Below, piece after piece: positions 9,101 to 16,848 of a DNA stretch of 64,000 bases. Each line of letters starts with the position of its first letter. Within the stretch, counting starts at the first letter, position 1. This DNA is from Methyloglobulus sp. (GTDB lineage Bacteria; Pseudomonadota; Gammaproteobacteria; Methylococcales; Methylomonadaceae), in assembly GCA_013141505.1 (NCBI GenBank), contig JABFQX010000023.1, forward strand, positions 1-64,000, written 5' to 3'. The notes under the pieces are model-generated. The model was not told the origin of the DNA. It ran no database searches and saw only the letters and a list, made by a program, of their open reading frames with translations. The position numbers and the translations under genes are program-made.

Positions 9101-11589
9101 GGCCTTTCCAATACATGCCCGGTACAACAACTTATCTGGATGCCCCAACTGTTTCTAAAGCCAGTTTCGCCGCTACCCGAAATTTTCCGGTGGATTGCGA
9201 ACAACCCACCAATACGCCTGCGATTGCTTCTGCGACAGGCGTTGATGGCGGGCCTTATGTGAAAGTGACGGGGCTTACGGGAACAGCCAGGACAGCGGCA
9301 CAAAGGACTTTGACCATCAAAGCGGCAGGGAATGTCCAAGTACCAAATCCACTCTATGACGGTGACGGATCGCCACCGAAATTGGTTAGCCGAAATTATG
9401 GTTTGGGAACACTGGGAAGCGGCGTAACAACAGCGCAAGTTAAATTGACCAATGCCAGTGGCGTTGTTATCGACAGCACCGGCACTGCTAACGCTACTAT
9501 TACTGGGGTCAGCTGTGCTGCGGTAGCGACAGCACCATCGGCAACTGGCTTTAGCTGTGGTTGGAATTCGGCGACTAATACGGTCGAAGTCTTGTTTGGC
9601 AGTAATTTCCTGGGTGGCGCGTATGACATCCTGCTGCATGCTGCGGGCGGCACTAATGGTAATTGGTCGCCTGTCGGCATTAAGGTGACAGTGGGCAATA
9701 ACGCCAGACCCGATCCTGGCAAGGCCGGTACAACCAGCATCTTACATGTTAACAATGGTCAAAAGATTCAGACGGCTATCGACGCTGCCAAAGCTAATGA
9801 CCTGATCCTGGTGGCTCCTGGTATCTACAATGAGCAATTGATTGTAGATAAACCGTTACGCCTGCAAGGTTCTGGGGCACTTACGACATTTATCTTTGCC
9901 CAAAAAACAACTGTCGATACGACGGATAATTGGCGTACCCATATGCAAGCCTCCATTAATGCCGGTAAAGTATCATTGTTGCCACCATTGACAGGCGTTG
10001 TCGCGACCGACTTCATCAATGATGAATTGGCCGGCATCAGCATCTTTGGCAAAAGCGCTGGCACCGGGCTTTTTACGGCTGGTGTGAACGCCCGTATTGA
10101 TGGCTTTACTGTCACCGGTGCAGATAATGGCGGTGGCATAAACGTCCATGGCTATGCCGATTATCTGGAAATCTCAAACAATATCGTCAAAGCCAACTCC
10201 GGCAATACCGCTGGCGGCATCAAAGTTGGCAGGACTGATTTGGCAGACCCTGCGACCGGCAATGACACCAATGCCAGCAATGACAACATCCGCATCCATA
10301 ACAATCAAATCAGCCAAAATGGTGGTTTGGGAACGGGTATTGAAGCTGCAGGCGGCGGTATTGGCCTGTATACGGGTGCCAATGGTTATCAAGTGAAAGA
10401 GAACTTCATCTGCGGCAATTTTTCCCAAGGTGATGGCGGCGGTATTGCCCATCAAGGCTTGAACTTGCGGACTACCCAGAAAGCGACCAGTGTGATTGAA
10501 AAGAACACCATCGTGTTTAATCAAAGCTTGTATTTCCTGGGCGGTTACGGCGGTGGGATTTCGATCTCTGGTTCAACGGGCGGTGTAGCAGGTGGCTTGA
10601 CGCAAGGATCTGGCCCGCTGGTCGTCAACGCCAACCGTATCGAAAGTAATCAGGCGGGCAGTGGCGATGGCGGCGGCATCAGCCTACGTTTCATCAACGG
10701 ACAGGATGTATCGGCAGCGGTTACCAATGGACATAAAGTCAGCTTGACCAACAACATCATAGCCAACAATATGGCGGCATTGGCAGGTGGAGGCATCATT
10801 ATGCAAGATGCTGTGCAGCTCAACATTGCCCACAACACGGTGGTCAATAACGATAGCGCCCCGTCCGTGCCTGAAGCCTTCGGCACCAACCTTAACCTGA
10901 GTAACCAATTCCCGGCTGGGATTGTTTCCAGGGTTCATAGCCCAACATTAAGTGCTTTGCCAAGTGTGGCATCAACCTTCTCGGATCCGTTGACTTTGGT
11001 CAACAATATTGTCTGGCATAACCGTACGTTCCAATGGACGGCTGACCTTAACAACAATGGTGCGCTCGATGACTCTGGATTCCTGCCTAATATCGGTGCA
11101 GGTGAAGCGGCCTTCTATGATGACTTTGGGGTATTGCCCGCCGGCACTGGCTCACTCAGCCCAACATGGAGCATCGTAACCAGCACGAGTGATGACCCTG
11201 GATTGAACAACGCGACTGCCAACAACCTGTTTGTGAATCAAAAGCTCAACGGTAGCCGTTCAGGTGCCGTCAATACGAGTATTTTCACTGCCAAGGTATT
11301 TGATGAGGCGGGAGCCGCATCCATTACGGTTGACTTTGGGCCTTTAACGCTCGGTAATCGCAACTATCATTTAACCACTGCCGCTAACCCAGCCATCGAT
11401 AAGGCTAAGGCACTCACCGCTGTGCCTAATGTCGGCATTCCCGGTGCCACTGATGTTCTGCTCTCTGACTACGACGCTCAGCTTCGTGTCCCGACAGCAA
11501 CGATACCCACATCAGCAAACGGATCGCTAAATGATATTGGCGCCGATGAACGCTTTGCCAATGAAGGAGACGTGCGGATATTGCCTTAA
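6112..11589 (+). CDS. Large secreted surface protein with calcium-site-like and beta-helix regions
   Basis: An 1825-aa exported protein with a Sec signal peptide ending near MPEAQAG (residues 1-34). The first half is a chain of beta-sandwich modules; one at about 435-470 has the SdrD-B-like pattern FNDTNGNGFRDAGE. Around 630-700 several Asp/Asn-rich calcium-type loops occur (DGDRNN, DLNGNGVID, ADVDN), resembling dockerin or EF-hand loops. From about residue 1209 a right-handed beta-helix begins (IQTAIDAAKANDLILVAPGIYNE) and runs to about 1600 with repeated IxxNxIxxN rungs. No catalytic motif or membrane anchor is evident. AAGAGG precedes the ATG. It stands first in a locus with three cupredoxin proteins and a protease, so a scaffold, adhesin or matrix role for the oxidase is plausible. 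Family assignment is by fold only. Confidence 0.75.
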   Translation: MKNIFQPNSLGVGIKLTLTVSLLGALVMPEAQAGITLNVVDHNGVAITSGFRWLVETDSTHTTTPGVRDVNALGVSFHKSDSPVLAEGQAASATASLTGNRLTAGKRVFVSVLPYKDYSIGGGMATLNASGNATLTVTVDTHPIPTTQFSAYVFHDKFPINNAPDGGSEQGSAATCNGPDHFCPQEFTVQIVDAGGGYGAAGPGPLSTDAFGNPLGTTYTASGDVDVLGNGIIHPDETGLVVVKNLVPAKYSINVIPPAGQGWVQTFTIEGTKANDVWLAAGGPTYTNEWGPTFYHNNTGFVKEFTDTTVLTGGATISGTITNSHLTAPPLLANVVGAPIPECRIGLNTVAGVGVYSGRCDANSHFNIPNVPDGSYQLVAWDDNLDLIISFYNVDVVGGAATISQADANGNIPAPNWFHSSNHLVFNDTNGNGFRDAGEVGIKNKTINLRFRDARLYQTSPTDINGKADFTEVFPFFHWLVAESDFSRDKATGVTIVTDAGGAIPAGSTGNFPDFGVLTPQAQICMPADALLSGCTLGSPLNNPRTGNNLSRTELSTADTGPLILQAFQGFLGQTNVYQWGRKLYTGNENGGITGIVYYSSTRAEHDPRYGVGDPWEPGVARVQMALYADGDRNNLPAAFPGPEDVNWNGDTVVNPADGKIDDLNGNGVIDRADVDNYPFGWADGGTMGPEDVDNHPASAAFNKGDAVQISSTDSWDDNNPTGCQNATTFFVDPLNGGAPVAKDCYDGLRNYNQSRPGVYDGAYMFDGWRTENPTGIRPGNYIVEASPPKGFKIVKEEDFNVTLGDVFNPNLVPPECIGNLHTVPNLLSLQADAAGNFVGTDDTPPMYAGQQRPLCDLKKVNLQAKQNAAVDFHVFTDVPRSTRVVGNTFNDVLATIDPTSPNAGEKANPAWVPVSFRDRTGHEVVRILTDEWGAFNAQLPSTWTANVPLPSGFSPAVFSACVNDSGIKPNPNFPGGNNLPFIQDPNYDPTLATVCWPFQYMPGTTTYLDAPTVSKASFAATRNFPVDCEQPTNTPAIASATGVDGGPYVKVTGLTGTARTAAQRTLTIKAAGNVQVPNPLYDGDGSPPKLVSRNYGLGTLGSGVTTAQVKLTNASGVVIDSTGTANATITGVSCAAVATAPSATGFSCGWNSATNTVEVLFGSNFLGGAYDILLHAAGGTNGNWSPVGIKVTVGNNARPDPGKAGTTSILHVNNGQKIQTAIDAAKANDLILVAPGIYNEQLIVDKPLRLQGSGALTTFIFAQKTTVDTTDNWRTHMQASINAGKVSLLPPLTGVVATDFINDELAGISIFGKSAGTGLFTAGVNARIDGFTVTGADNGGGINVHGYADYLEISNNIVKANSGNTAGGIKVGRTDLADPATGNDTNASNDNIRIHNNQISQNGGLGTGIEAAGGGIGLYTGANGYQVKENFICGNFSQGDGGGIAHQGLNLRTTQKATSVIEKNTIVFNQSLYFLGGYGGGISISGSTGGVAGGLTQGSGPLVVNANRIESNQAGSGDGGGISLRFINGQDVSAAVTNGHKVSLTNNIIANNMAALAGGGIIMQDAVQLNIAHNTVVNNDSAPSVPEAFGTNLNLSNQFPAGIVSRVHSPTLSALPSVASTFSDPLTLVNNIVWHNRTFQWTADLNNNGALDDSGFLPNIGAGEAAFYDDFGVLPAGTGSLSPTWSIVTSTSDDPGLNNATANNLFVNQKLNGSRSGAVNTSIFTAKVFDEAGAASITVDFGPLTLGNRNYHLTTAANPAIDKAKALTAVPNVGIPGATDVLLSDYDAQLRVPTATIPTSANGSLNDIGADERFANEGDVRILP

Positions 11590-11599
11590 TACGCTAAAA

Positions 11600-11634
11600 G
11601 AAGGGCGTAGGCGTGTGCCTACGTCCTTCGCTTT
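11600..11634 (+). terminator. Terminator after the large surface-protein gene
   Basis: GAAGG-G-CGTAGGC and GCCTACG-T-CCTTC form a 13-pair stem (one G-T pair) with a 4-base loop, followed by CTTTT. It separates the 1825-aa gene from the cupredoxin genes, so those may have their own promoter or depend on read-through. Confidence 0.7.
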
Positions 11635-11691
11635 TCAAAACAAGAACAAGAACGCTATCTGATTAATTGAGAGAGATTAGAGGTTGCAACC

Positions 11692-12933
11692 ATGAAAACT
11701 GGCAAACTATTTTTTATAAGCATACCGCTCGCTTTAGCGGCCAATACTGCACTAACCCCTGCACTCGCAGGCGTTAATATCCAATGCCCGGGGGACGCTA
11801 ACGATGGCATTATAAATGCTGTACCGGCGCCTGGGCCCAACTATAATGCCAAGGTTAAATGCAAACACCTAAGCGCGGGCGACGGCTTCATTACTATGGC
11901 TGATGGTTCTGAACTATATATTTTTGGTTTCAGCAATTTGACAGGTATACCGCAGGCACAAACTGCCAGTGCGGGCATACTGACGGCAACCAGCACCGCA
12001 CCCAGCATTGTTTTGGATGAAGGCGATAAGTTTTACTTGTCCCTGACCAATGTAGGCACACTTAAACGACCCGATCTATTTGACCCACACTCGGTGCATT
12101 TCCACGGCTTCCCGAATGCGGCCAGTATTTTCGATGGCGAGCCAGAGGCATCGGCTGTCATCGGTATGGGGTCGACCTTTACCTATTTCTATGACATTAA
12201 AGAACCCGGCACCTACATGTACCACTGCCATGTGGAAGCGTCGGAACATATGCAGATGGGCATGTTGGGCAACCTTTATATCCATCCTGCCCAAGATAAA
12301 GGCCCTGCAATCAATGGCTACAGAAAATTTGCCTATAACGACGGCAACGGTGCAACAGGTTACGATGTGGAATTCCCCATTCAAATGGGTTCTTTCGACT
12401 CCAACTTCCATGCCAAGCATATTGCCGTTCAGCCCTTGCCTTTCGCCGACATGAAAGACGATTACCCCATACTTAATGGTCGCGGTTATCCTGATACCAT
12501 AAGTGCCACAGGACCTGCGGCACCTGCTGAAGTAGCTGACATGCATCCCAACTTAACGACCACTCAGCCGTTAAGCTCCAAAATTACTGTTCAATCAGGC
12601 AAACGTGCATTATTGCGTATATCCAACCTGAATGTGACTAGAAACTACACGCTGGCCGTTATGGGGCTTACCATGAAAGTAGTTGGCAAGGATGCCCGTA
12701 TTTTACGGGCAATGAGTGGTACTGACCCGCTGCAACCGCTCACCCAAACGGGAGCCGACCTTTCTTATGAAACCAACTCTGTAACTCTTGGTAGTGGCGA
12801 AACGGCTGATGTACTGATTGAAACAGCAGGTGTGGCTCCAGGTAAATACTTCCTGTATACCACTAACCTCAATTACTTGAGCAATGGTCAGCAAGATTTC
12901 GGCGGCATGATGACTGAAATTGAGATTATTTAA
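11692..12933 (+). CDS. Multicopper-oxidase half with type 1 copper site (cupredoxin protein A)
   Basis: A 413-aa exported two-domain cupredoxin protein with a signal peptide ending near ALAG (residue 27). The first cupredoxin domain has H133-SV-H136-F-H138-G, the HxxHxH motif, and H178-C179-H180 followed by H186 and M191 (YHCHVEASEHMQMGM). This is the set normally found in the last domain of a multicopper oxidase: a type 1 copper (H133, C179, H186, M191) plus half of a trinuclear centre (H136, H138, H178, H180). The other trinuclear half, HxHG plus HxH, is absent from this chain. The second domain (about 250-413) keeps the fold pattern but no copper ligands. AGAGG lies 9 bp before the ATG. 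The next gene, 30 bp on, has the complementary half, so the two may form one heteromeric oxidase. A stand-alone electron-transfer protein is the alternative. Confidence 0.85.
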   Translation: MKTGKLFFISIPLALAANTALTPALAGVNIQCPGDANDGIINAVPAPGPNYNAKVKCKHLSAGDGFITMADGSELYIFGFSNLTGIPQAQTASAGILTATSTAPSIVLDEGDKFYLSLTNVGTLKRPDLFDPHSVHFHGFPNAASIFDGEPEASAVIGMGSTFTYFYDIKEPGTYMYHCHVEASEHMQMGMLGNLYIHPAQDKGPAINGYRKFAYNDGNGATGYDVEFPIQMGSFDSNFHAKHIAVQPLPFADMKDDYPILNGRGYPDTISATGPAAPAEVADMHPNLTTTQPLSSKITVQSGKRALLRISNLNVTRNYTLAVMGLTMKVVGKDARILRAMSGTDPLQPLTQTGADLSYETNSVTLGSGETADVLIETAGVAPGKYFLYTTNLNYLSNGQQDFGGMMTEIEII

Positions 12934-12963
12934 GTCACATTTGCGAGCGATTAGGAGATTAAC

Positions 12964-14319
12964 ATGAAAAATCAATTCAACCTGATAAAGAGCTGTAAAC
13001 TTGCCGCACCTTTAGCACTGGCCTTGTCGATCTTTGCCAGCCCATCTTTGCAGGCAGGCGCAACAATACCGGGCATTACCGGACCCACTTTTACACTGAA
13101 TACCAACGATGATTTCCTGACCACCCCGGATGGCGGTAGCGTCTACGTTTGGGGATACGGGGTGGGCAACAATTCCGCCATGCAGTATCCTGGGCCGACC
13201 CTGATAGTCAACCAGGGGGACACCGTCACTATCAACTTGACCAACCATTTGCCGCAATATACCTCCATCGTCTTTCCCGGCCAGGAAGGTGTAACCAGCT
13301 CCTGCGCCATTGCTGCACAGTGTCGCAATGGCTTGCTCGCCAAAGAAGTCAGGCCGAACGGTAAGGTGACGTATTCTTTTGTTGCCGGTAAGCCTGGTAC
13401 CTACCTTTACCACAGCGGCACCCGACCAGACTTGCAATCGGAAATGGGCTTGGTTGGCGCCATGATTGTCCGTCCGACCGGCTACACGGGCGTTGGAGCT
13501 AACAATAGAGCGTATAACCATGCCGGTTCCAGATATGACCATGAATACATGTCGCTACTGACAGAAATGGACGTACGCATCCATGACGAAGTTCAAAACG
13601 GTGCCTATAATTCGGTTGATACCCGTGACTATAAACCGGTCTGGTGGTTTATCAATGGCCGAAACTCTGTCGACACATTATCGGCTGATAATGATGCCTT
13701 ACTACCTAACCAACCCTACGGCGCAGCCGTCCGCACCCGACCCGGCGAAAAAGTGTTACTTCGGCTGATTGGCGCCGGTCGTGACCCCCATCCTTACCAT
13801 ACCCATGGCAATAACTTCACCTTGCTTGCCAAAGATGCCCGGATGTTTGAAAGCAACCCTGGTGTTTCGGGGCCCAATCGGACGACCTCCGGTTTTACCA
13901 ATGAAACCTTTCCGGGCGACACCTATGATCTGTTGTTTACTTGGAGCGGTGCTGGTCTAGGTTGGGATATGTATGGTTACACCCATGCAACACAGCCCAC
14001 TTACTGTGGCGCGAACAATAATGCGCTGGCCGCGTACCCGGCAGACAAAAGGTCGCAACTGGCAACTGATCGCTGTAAACCGCTACCCGTTGTGTTGCCC
14101 GGTTTGCAGGAATTAACTTTCGGGCCTTTCTACAGTGGCAGCCCTTATTTGGGTGGCGAGGGACAGTTGCCCCCTGGCGAAGGCGGCTTCAATGCAAATA
14201 ATGGTTACTTTTTTATGTGGCACTCTCACAGTGAACGCGAACTGGTCAACTTTGATATTTTCCCCGGCGGCATGATGACTTTCCTGATTGTTGAGCCGCC
14301 CGGAACACCCATTCCCTAA
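12964..14319 (+). CDS. Multicopper-oxidase half without type 1 site (cupredoxin protein B)
   Basis: A 451-aa exported protein with a signal peptide ending near SLQAG (residue 32) and two cupredoxin domains. The first domain (about 60-170) has the sequence frame of a multicopper oxidase domain (YPGPTLIVNQGD) but its ligands are lost: the usual HxH is replaced by SIVFPGQ. The second domain has H276-PY-H279-T-H281-G and W-H420-S-H422. Where an oxidase's terminal domain would have HCH, this has HSH, so no type 1 copper can be built. H279, H281, H420 and H422 are what the first domain of a normal oxidase supplies to the trinuclear centre, and what protein A lacks. AGGAG precedes the ATG. Gene spacing of 30 bp to protein A supports co-expression and assembly. 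Substrate unknown; metal or phenol oxidation are possible. Confidence 0.85.
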   Translation: MKNQFNLIKSCKLAAPLALALSIFASPSLQAGATIPGITGPTFTLNTNDDFLTTPDGGSVYVWGYGVGNNSAMQYPGPTLIVNQGDTVTINLTNHLPQYTSIVFPGQEGVTSSCAIAAQCRNGLLAKEVRPNGKVTYSFVAGKPGTYLYHSGTRPDLQSEMGLVGAMIVRPTGYTGVGANNRAYNHAGSRYDHEYMSLLTEMDVRIHDEVQNGAYNSVDTRDYKPVWWFINGRNSVDTLSADNDALLPNQPYGAAVRTRPGEKVLLRLIGAGRDPHPYHTHGNNFTLLAKDARMFESNPGVSGPNRTTSGFTNETFPGDTYDLLFTWSGAGLGWDMYGYTHATQPTYCGANNNALAAYPADKRSQLATDRCKPLPVVLPGLQELTFGPFYSGSPYLGGEGQLPPGEGGFNANNGYFFMWHSHSERELVNFDIFPGGMMTFLIVEPPGTPIP

Positions 14320-14435
14320 CTATTCATGAGTATGGTTTGTAATCAATCTGGCCTATGTTTTTCCGTATGAAGACAGGGTAGAAAAATTTAATAACCGACT
14401 AACCGATGACAGTTTATTTGATGAGGGTTTAACCC

Positions 14436-16562
14436 ATGAAAACGAATATAAAACGCAGTATCCTTGCAGGTGCTACAGCTTTAATCTGCACCAATGCGCT
14501 GGGGGCGGAATACTGGCTGTGTGCAGGCAGCTTCAACAAAACCATGCCCGACAATAGTGTTGTACACATGTGGGGGTATGCGGACGTAAGCAATGTCGCA
14601 GCATTTCCTGCCCATGCCTGTCCAGCTAGCGGCAATGCCGCTTATACATCACCAGGCCCGCGTTTAACGGTACCGCTCGGCAACCCCAACTTGATCATCC
14701 ACCTTCAAAACACCCTGGGTGAAGCAACATCTTTGGTCATACCAGGCCAAACCGAAACCGCCATGGCTCCGGTCATAATTGGCAATAGGGTACATTCATT
14801 CACACATGAAGCGCCTGCCGGTGGAACTGATAACTATACTTGGGGAACAACGGCTAAACCGCTAAGACCGGGCAGTTACATTTATGAAACCGGAACTCAT
14901 CCGGCAAAGCAGGTTCAGATGGGCTTGTTTGGGGCGGTAACCAAAAATAATTCAGCGACTAACGCTTATCCGGGCGGCTCCGCCTTCAGCCATAGCACTG
15001 AAGTTATCGAGTTCTTGAGTGAAATTGATCCCGCTTTACATAGCCGGGTCGCCAGTGGCGCTTACGGTGCGGCTTGCGAAAACCCTGCCAACCCGTGTAC
15101 CGGCACCTTGGACTACAACCCAAGCTGGTTTCTGGTAAACGGCAATGCTTTCGTTGATCCAAGCCCGGCACTACCAGCAACTATTCCCGCAGGCAACACC
15201 GCTGGCACCACACTCATCCGTTTTTTTAACATGGGGTTACGTAGCCACAATATGATCCTGCAAGGCGGCAGTATGAAAGTGATTGCTGAAGATGGGCGCG
15301 TCTTACCAGCCCCACATGACCAATACTCCATTATGATGGCAGCCGGAAAAACCCATGATGTACTCTTCAGACCGTCAGCAGCAGGAATTTACCCACTTTA
15401 CGAACGGATGCATAACTTGGCATCAAGGGATCGCACGGTTAACGTGAAAACAGGTGGGTTGATGAGCTTTCTCAATGTGAGTGCAGGAACCGGAAACACA
15501 TCACCTTCCTTAAATGCTATTCCAACACCCCAATCTGCGATAGTGGGTACAGCTTTTAGCCTTACCGCAGTGGGTGTTGATGCTGATGTTGGTGATGCTA
15601 TTACGTATTCAATGTCTGGAAACCCTACTTGGCTTAGCATAAATAGCACCACCGGCATCATGTCTGGAACACCTGCTGTTGCCGGCTCATCAACAGTCAC
15701 AGTCACTGCGACAGATTTATCCGGCGCAACGGCAAGCCAAATTTTTACGCTTAACGTGACTTCCGCAGTTGCGACTCCGATTATTTATTTCTCCACTGCC
15801 GGCAATGTCAACCCGACAGGTCTCACAACAGGTATAGCTGACAATGCCGATATTTATTCATGGAATGGCACCGCTTTCAGTCGGCCCGTAAATACAGCTC
15901 GGAACGTCATTTCTGAAACAGGCTTTATTGCCAATCCACTCCCCTCTTCCGCTTCGGTGGACGAGTTGAAATATGTTGATGCAAGCCATTTCTACCTATC
16001 ATTCGCAAACGATGTGACCTTACCCGGCCTGGGCTTGGTGCAGGATGAAGATATTGTTTACTACAACAATGGGGTTTGGTCAGTATTTTTTGATGGTACT
16101 GCTGCAGGCCTGTCTAGTGCCACAGCAGCAACTGAACTCAATCTCGACGTTGATGCCTTTACTGTCATAGGTAGCACGGTGTACTTCTCAACCTTTGGCA
16201 ACAGTAATCCTCCTGGAGTGACAGGTATCGCTGACAACGCTGACATTTATTCATGGAACGGAACTGCATTCACAAAGGTTGTGAATATGTCTCTCAGCCC
16301 TTCAGAAACAGGCGTTATTACCAATCCTGTACCGGGCGCTGCAAATGTTGATGGCTTGAGATTTGTTGATCCTACCCATTTCTATCTCTCTTTTACAACT
16401 GATGTCGTGTTGCCCAATACCGGTGGAACACTGGCAGTACAAGATGAAGATATTGTTTATTACAATAATGGGGTTTGGTCGGTATTTTTTGATGGCACTC
16501 CTGGCTTAGGCGCGGCAACCGCCCAGCAAATTGATGGCTTTGACATTATCCCTTTACCGTAA
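14436..16562 (+). CDS. Degenerate cupredoxin protein with Ig-like domain and tandem C-terminal repeats (protein C)
   Basis: A 708-aa exported protein. After a signal peptide (to about residue 23) two cupredoxin-like domains follow that align in layout with protein B (TSLVIPGQ corresponds to TSIVFPGQ; YIYETGTHPAKQVQMGLFGAV to YLYHSGTRPDLQSEMGLVGAM) but no copper motif is intact. Residues about 357-445 are a cadherin/He-PIG-type Ig domain (WLSINSTTGIMSGTP). Then come two copies of a roughly 125-aa module, starting near 449 and 582, each with IADNADIYSWNGTAF and DEDIVYYNNGVWSVFFDG. It follows protein B after 116 bp with GAGGG before the ATG. It probably has a structural or substrate-binding part in the same assembly; it is unlikely to be an oxidase alone. 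Confidence 0.75.
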   Translation: MKTNIKRSILAGATALICTNALGAEYWLCAGSFNKTMPDNSVVHMWGYADVSNVAAFPAHACPASGNAAYTSPGPRLTVPLGNPNLIIHLQNTLGEATSLVIPGQTETAMAPVIIGNRVHSFTHEAPAGGTDNYTWGTTAKPLRPGSYIYETGTHPAKQVQMGLFGAVTKNNSATNAYPGGSAFSHSTEVIEFLSEIDPALHSRVASGAYGAACENPANPCTGTLDYNPSWFLVNGNAFVDPSPALPATIPAGNTAGTTLIRFFNMGLRSHNMILQGGSMKVIAEDGRVLPAPHDQYSIMMAAGKTHDVLFRPSAAGIYPLYERMHNLASRDRTVNVKTGGLMSFLNVSAGTGNTSPSLNAIPTPQSAIVGTAFSLTAVGVDADVGDAITYSMSGNPTWLSINSTTGIMSGTPAVAGSSTVTVTATDLSGATASQIFTLNVTSAVATPIIYFSTAGNVNPTGLTTGIADNADIYSWNGTAFSRPVNTARNVISETGFIANPLPSSASVDELKYVDASHFYLSFANDVTLPGLGLVQDEDIVYYNNGVWSVFFDGTAAGLSSATAATELNLDVDAFTVIGSTVYFSTFGNSNPPGVTGIADNADIYSWNGTAFTKVVNMSLSPSETGVITNPVPGAANVDGLRFVDPTHFYLSFTTDVVLPNTGGTLAVQDEDIVYYNNGVWSVFFDGTPGLGAATAQQIDGFDIIPLP
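16041..16499 (+). repeat. Internal duplication in the cupredoxin protein C gene
   Basis: The 60-bp blocks at 16041-16100 and 16440-16499 differ at only five positions, and all five changes are synonymous (CAG/CAA, TAC/TAT, AAC/AAT, TCA/TCG, GGT/GGC). The surrounding modules are more diverged. This indicates a tandem duplication whose core motif is held by selection on the protein, or by gene conversion. Confidence 0.75.
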
Positions 16563-16581
16563 AAATTGCAGTAATCGACTC

Positions 16582-16611
16582 GCGCACTGGCTACCAAGGA
16601 TGCCAGTGCGC
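16582..16611. terminator. Hairpin downstream of the cupredoxin genes
   Basis: GCGCACTGGC and GCCAGTGCGC form a 10-bp perfect stem with a 10-base loop, 20 bp after the stop codon. No U-tract follows, so it is either a Rho-assisted end or an RNA-stabilising 3' stem rather than a classical terminator. Confidence 0.45.
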
Positions 16612-16848
16612 TCTAAGTAATAAACTGATGAACCGCGTTGGTACTTGCTTTAACTTTTATTTTTCTGAACGTAACAACAGTTTTCTTCACCTGTGTCAGA
16701 TTGAGGGGTAAATCAAGGTAACTCATTTATTATTCGTAACTAGGTGATATTACGTATTATTAGATATACCTACTTCAATTACAATGATTTATACATTTTG
16801 AATTTAAGCTAAAGCGCAATATTGAATAATTTAATTAGGTACAACCTC

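Noticed and set aside
12964-14319. Reading protein B as a complete multicopper oxidase
   Set aside because: It lacks the HCH cysteine and the second HxxHxH/HCH set; its first domain has lost all ligands.
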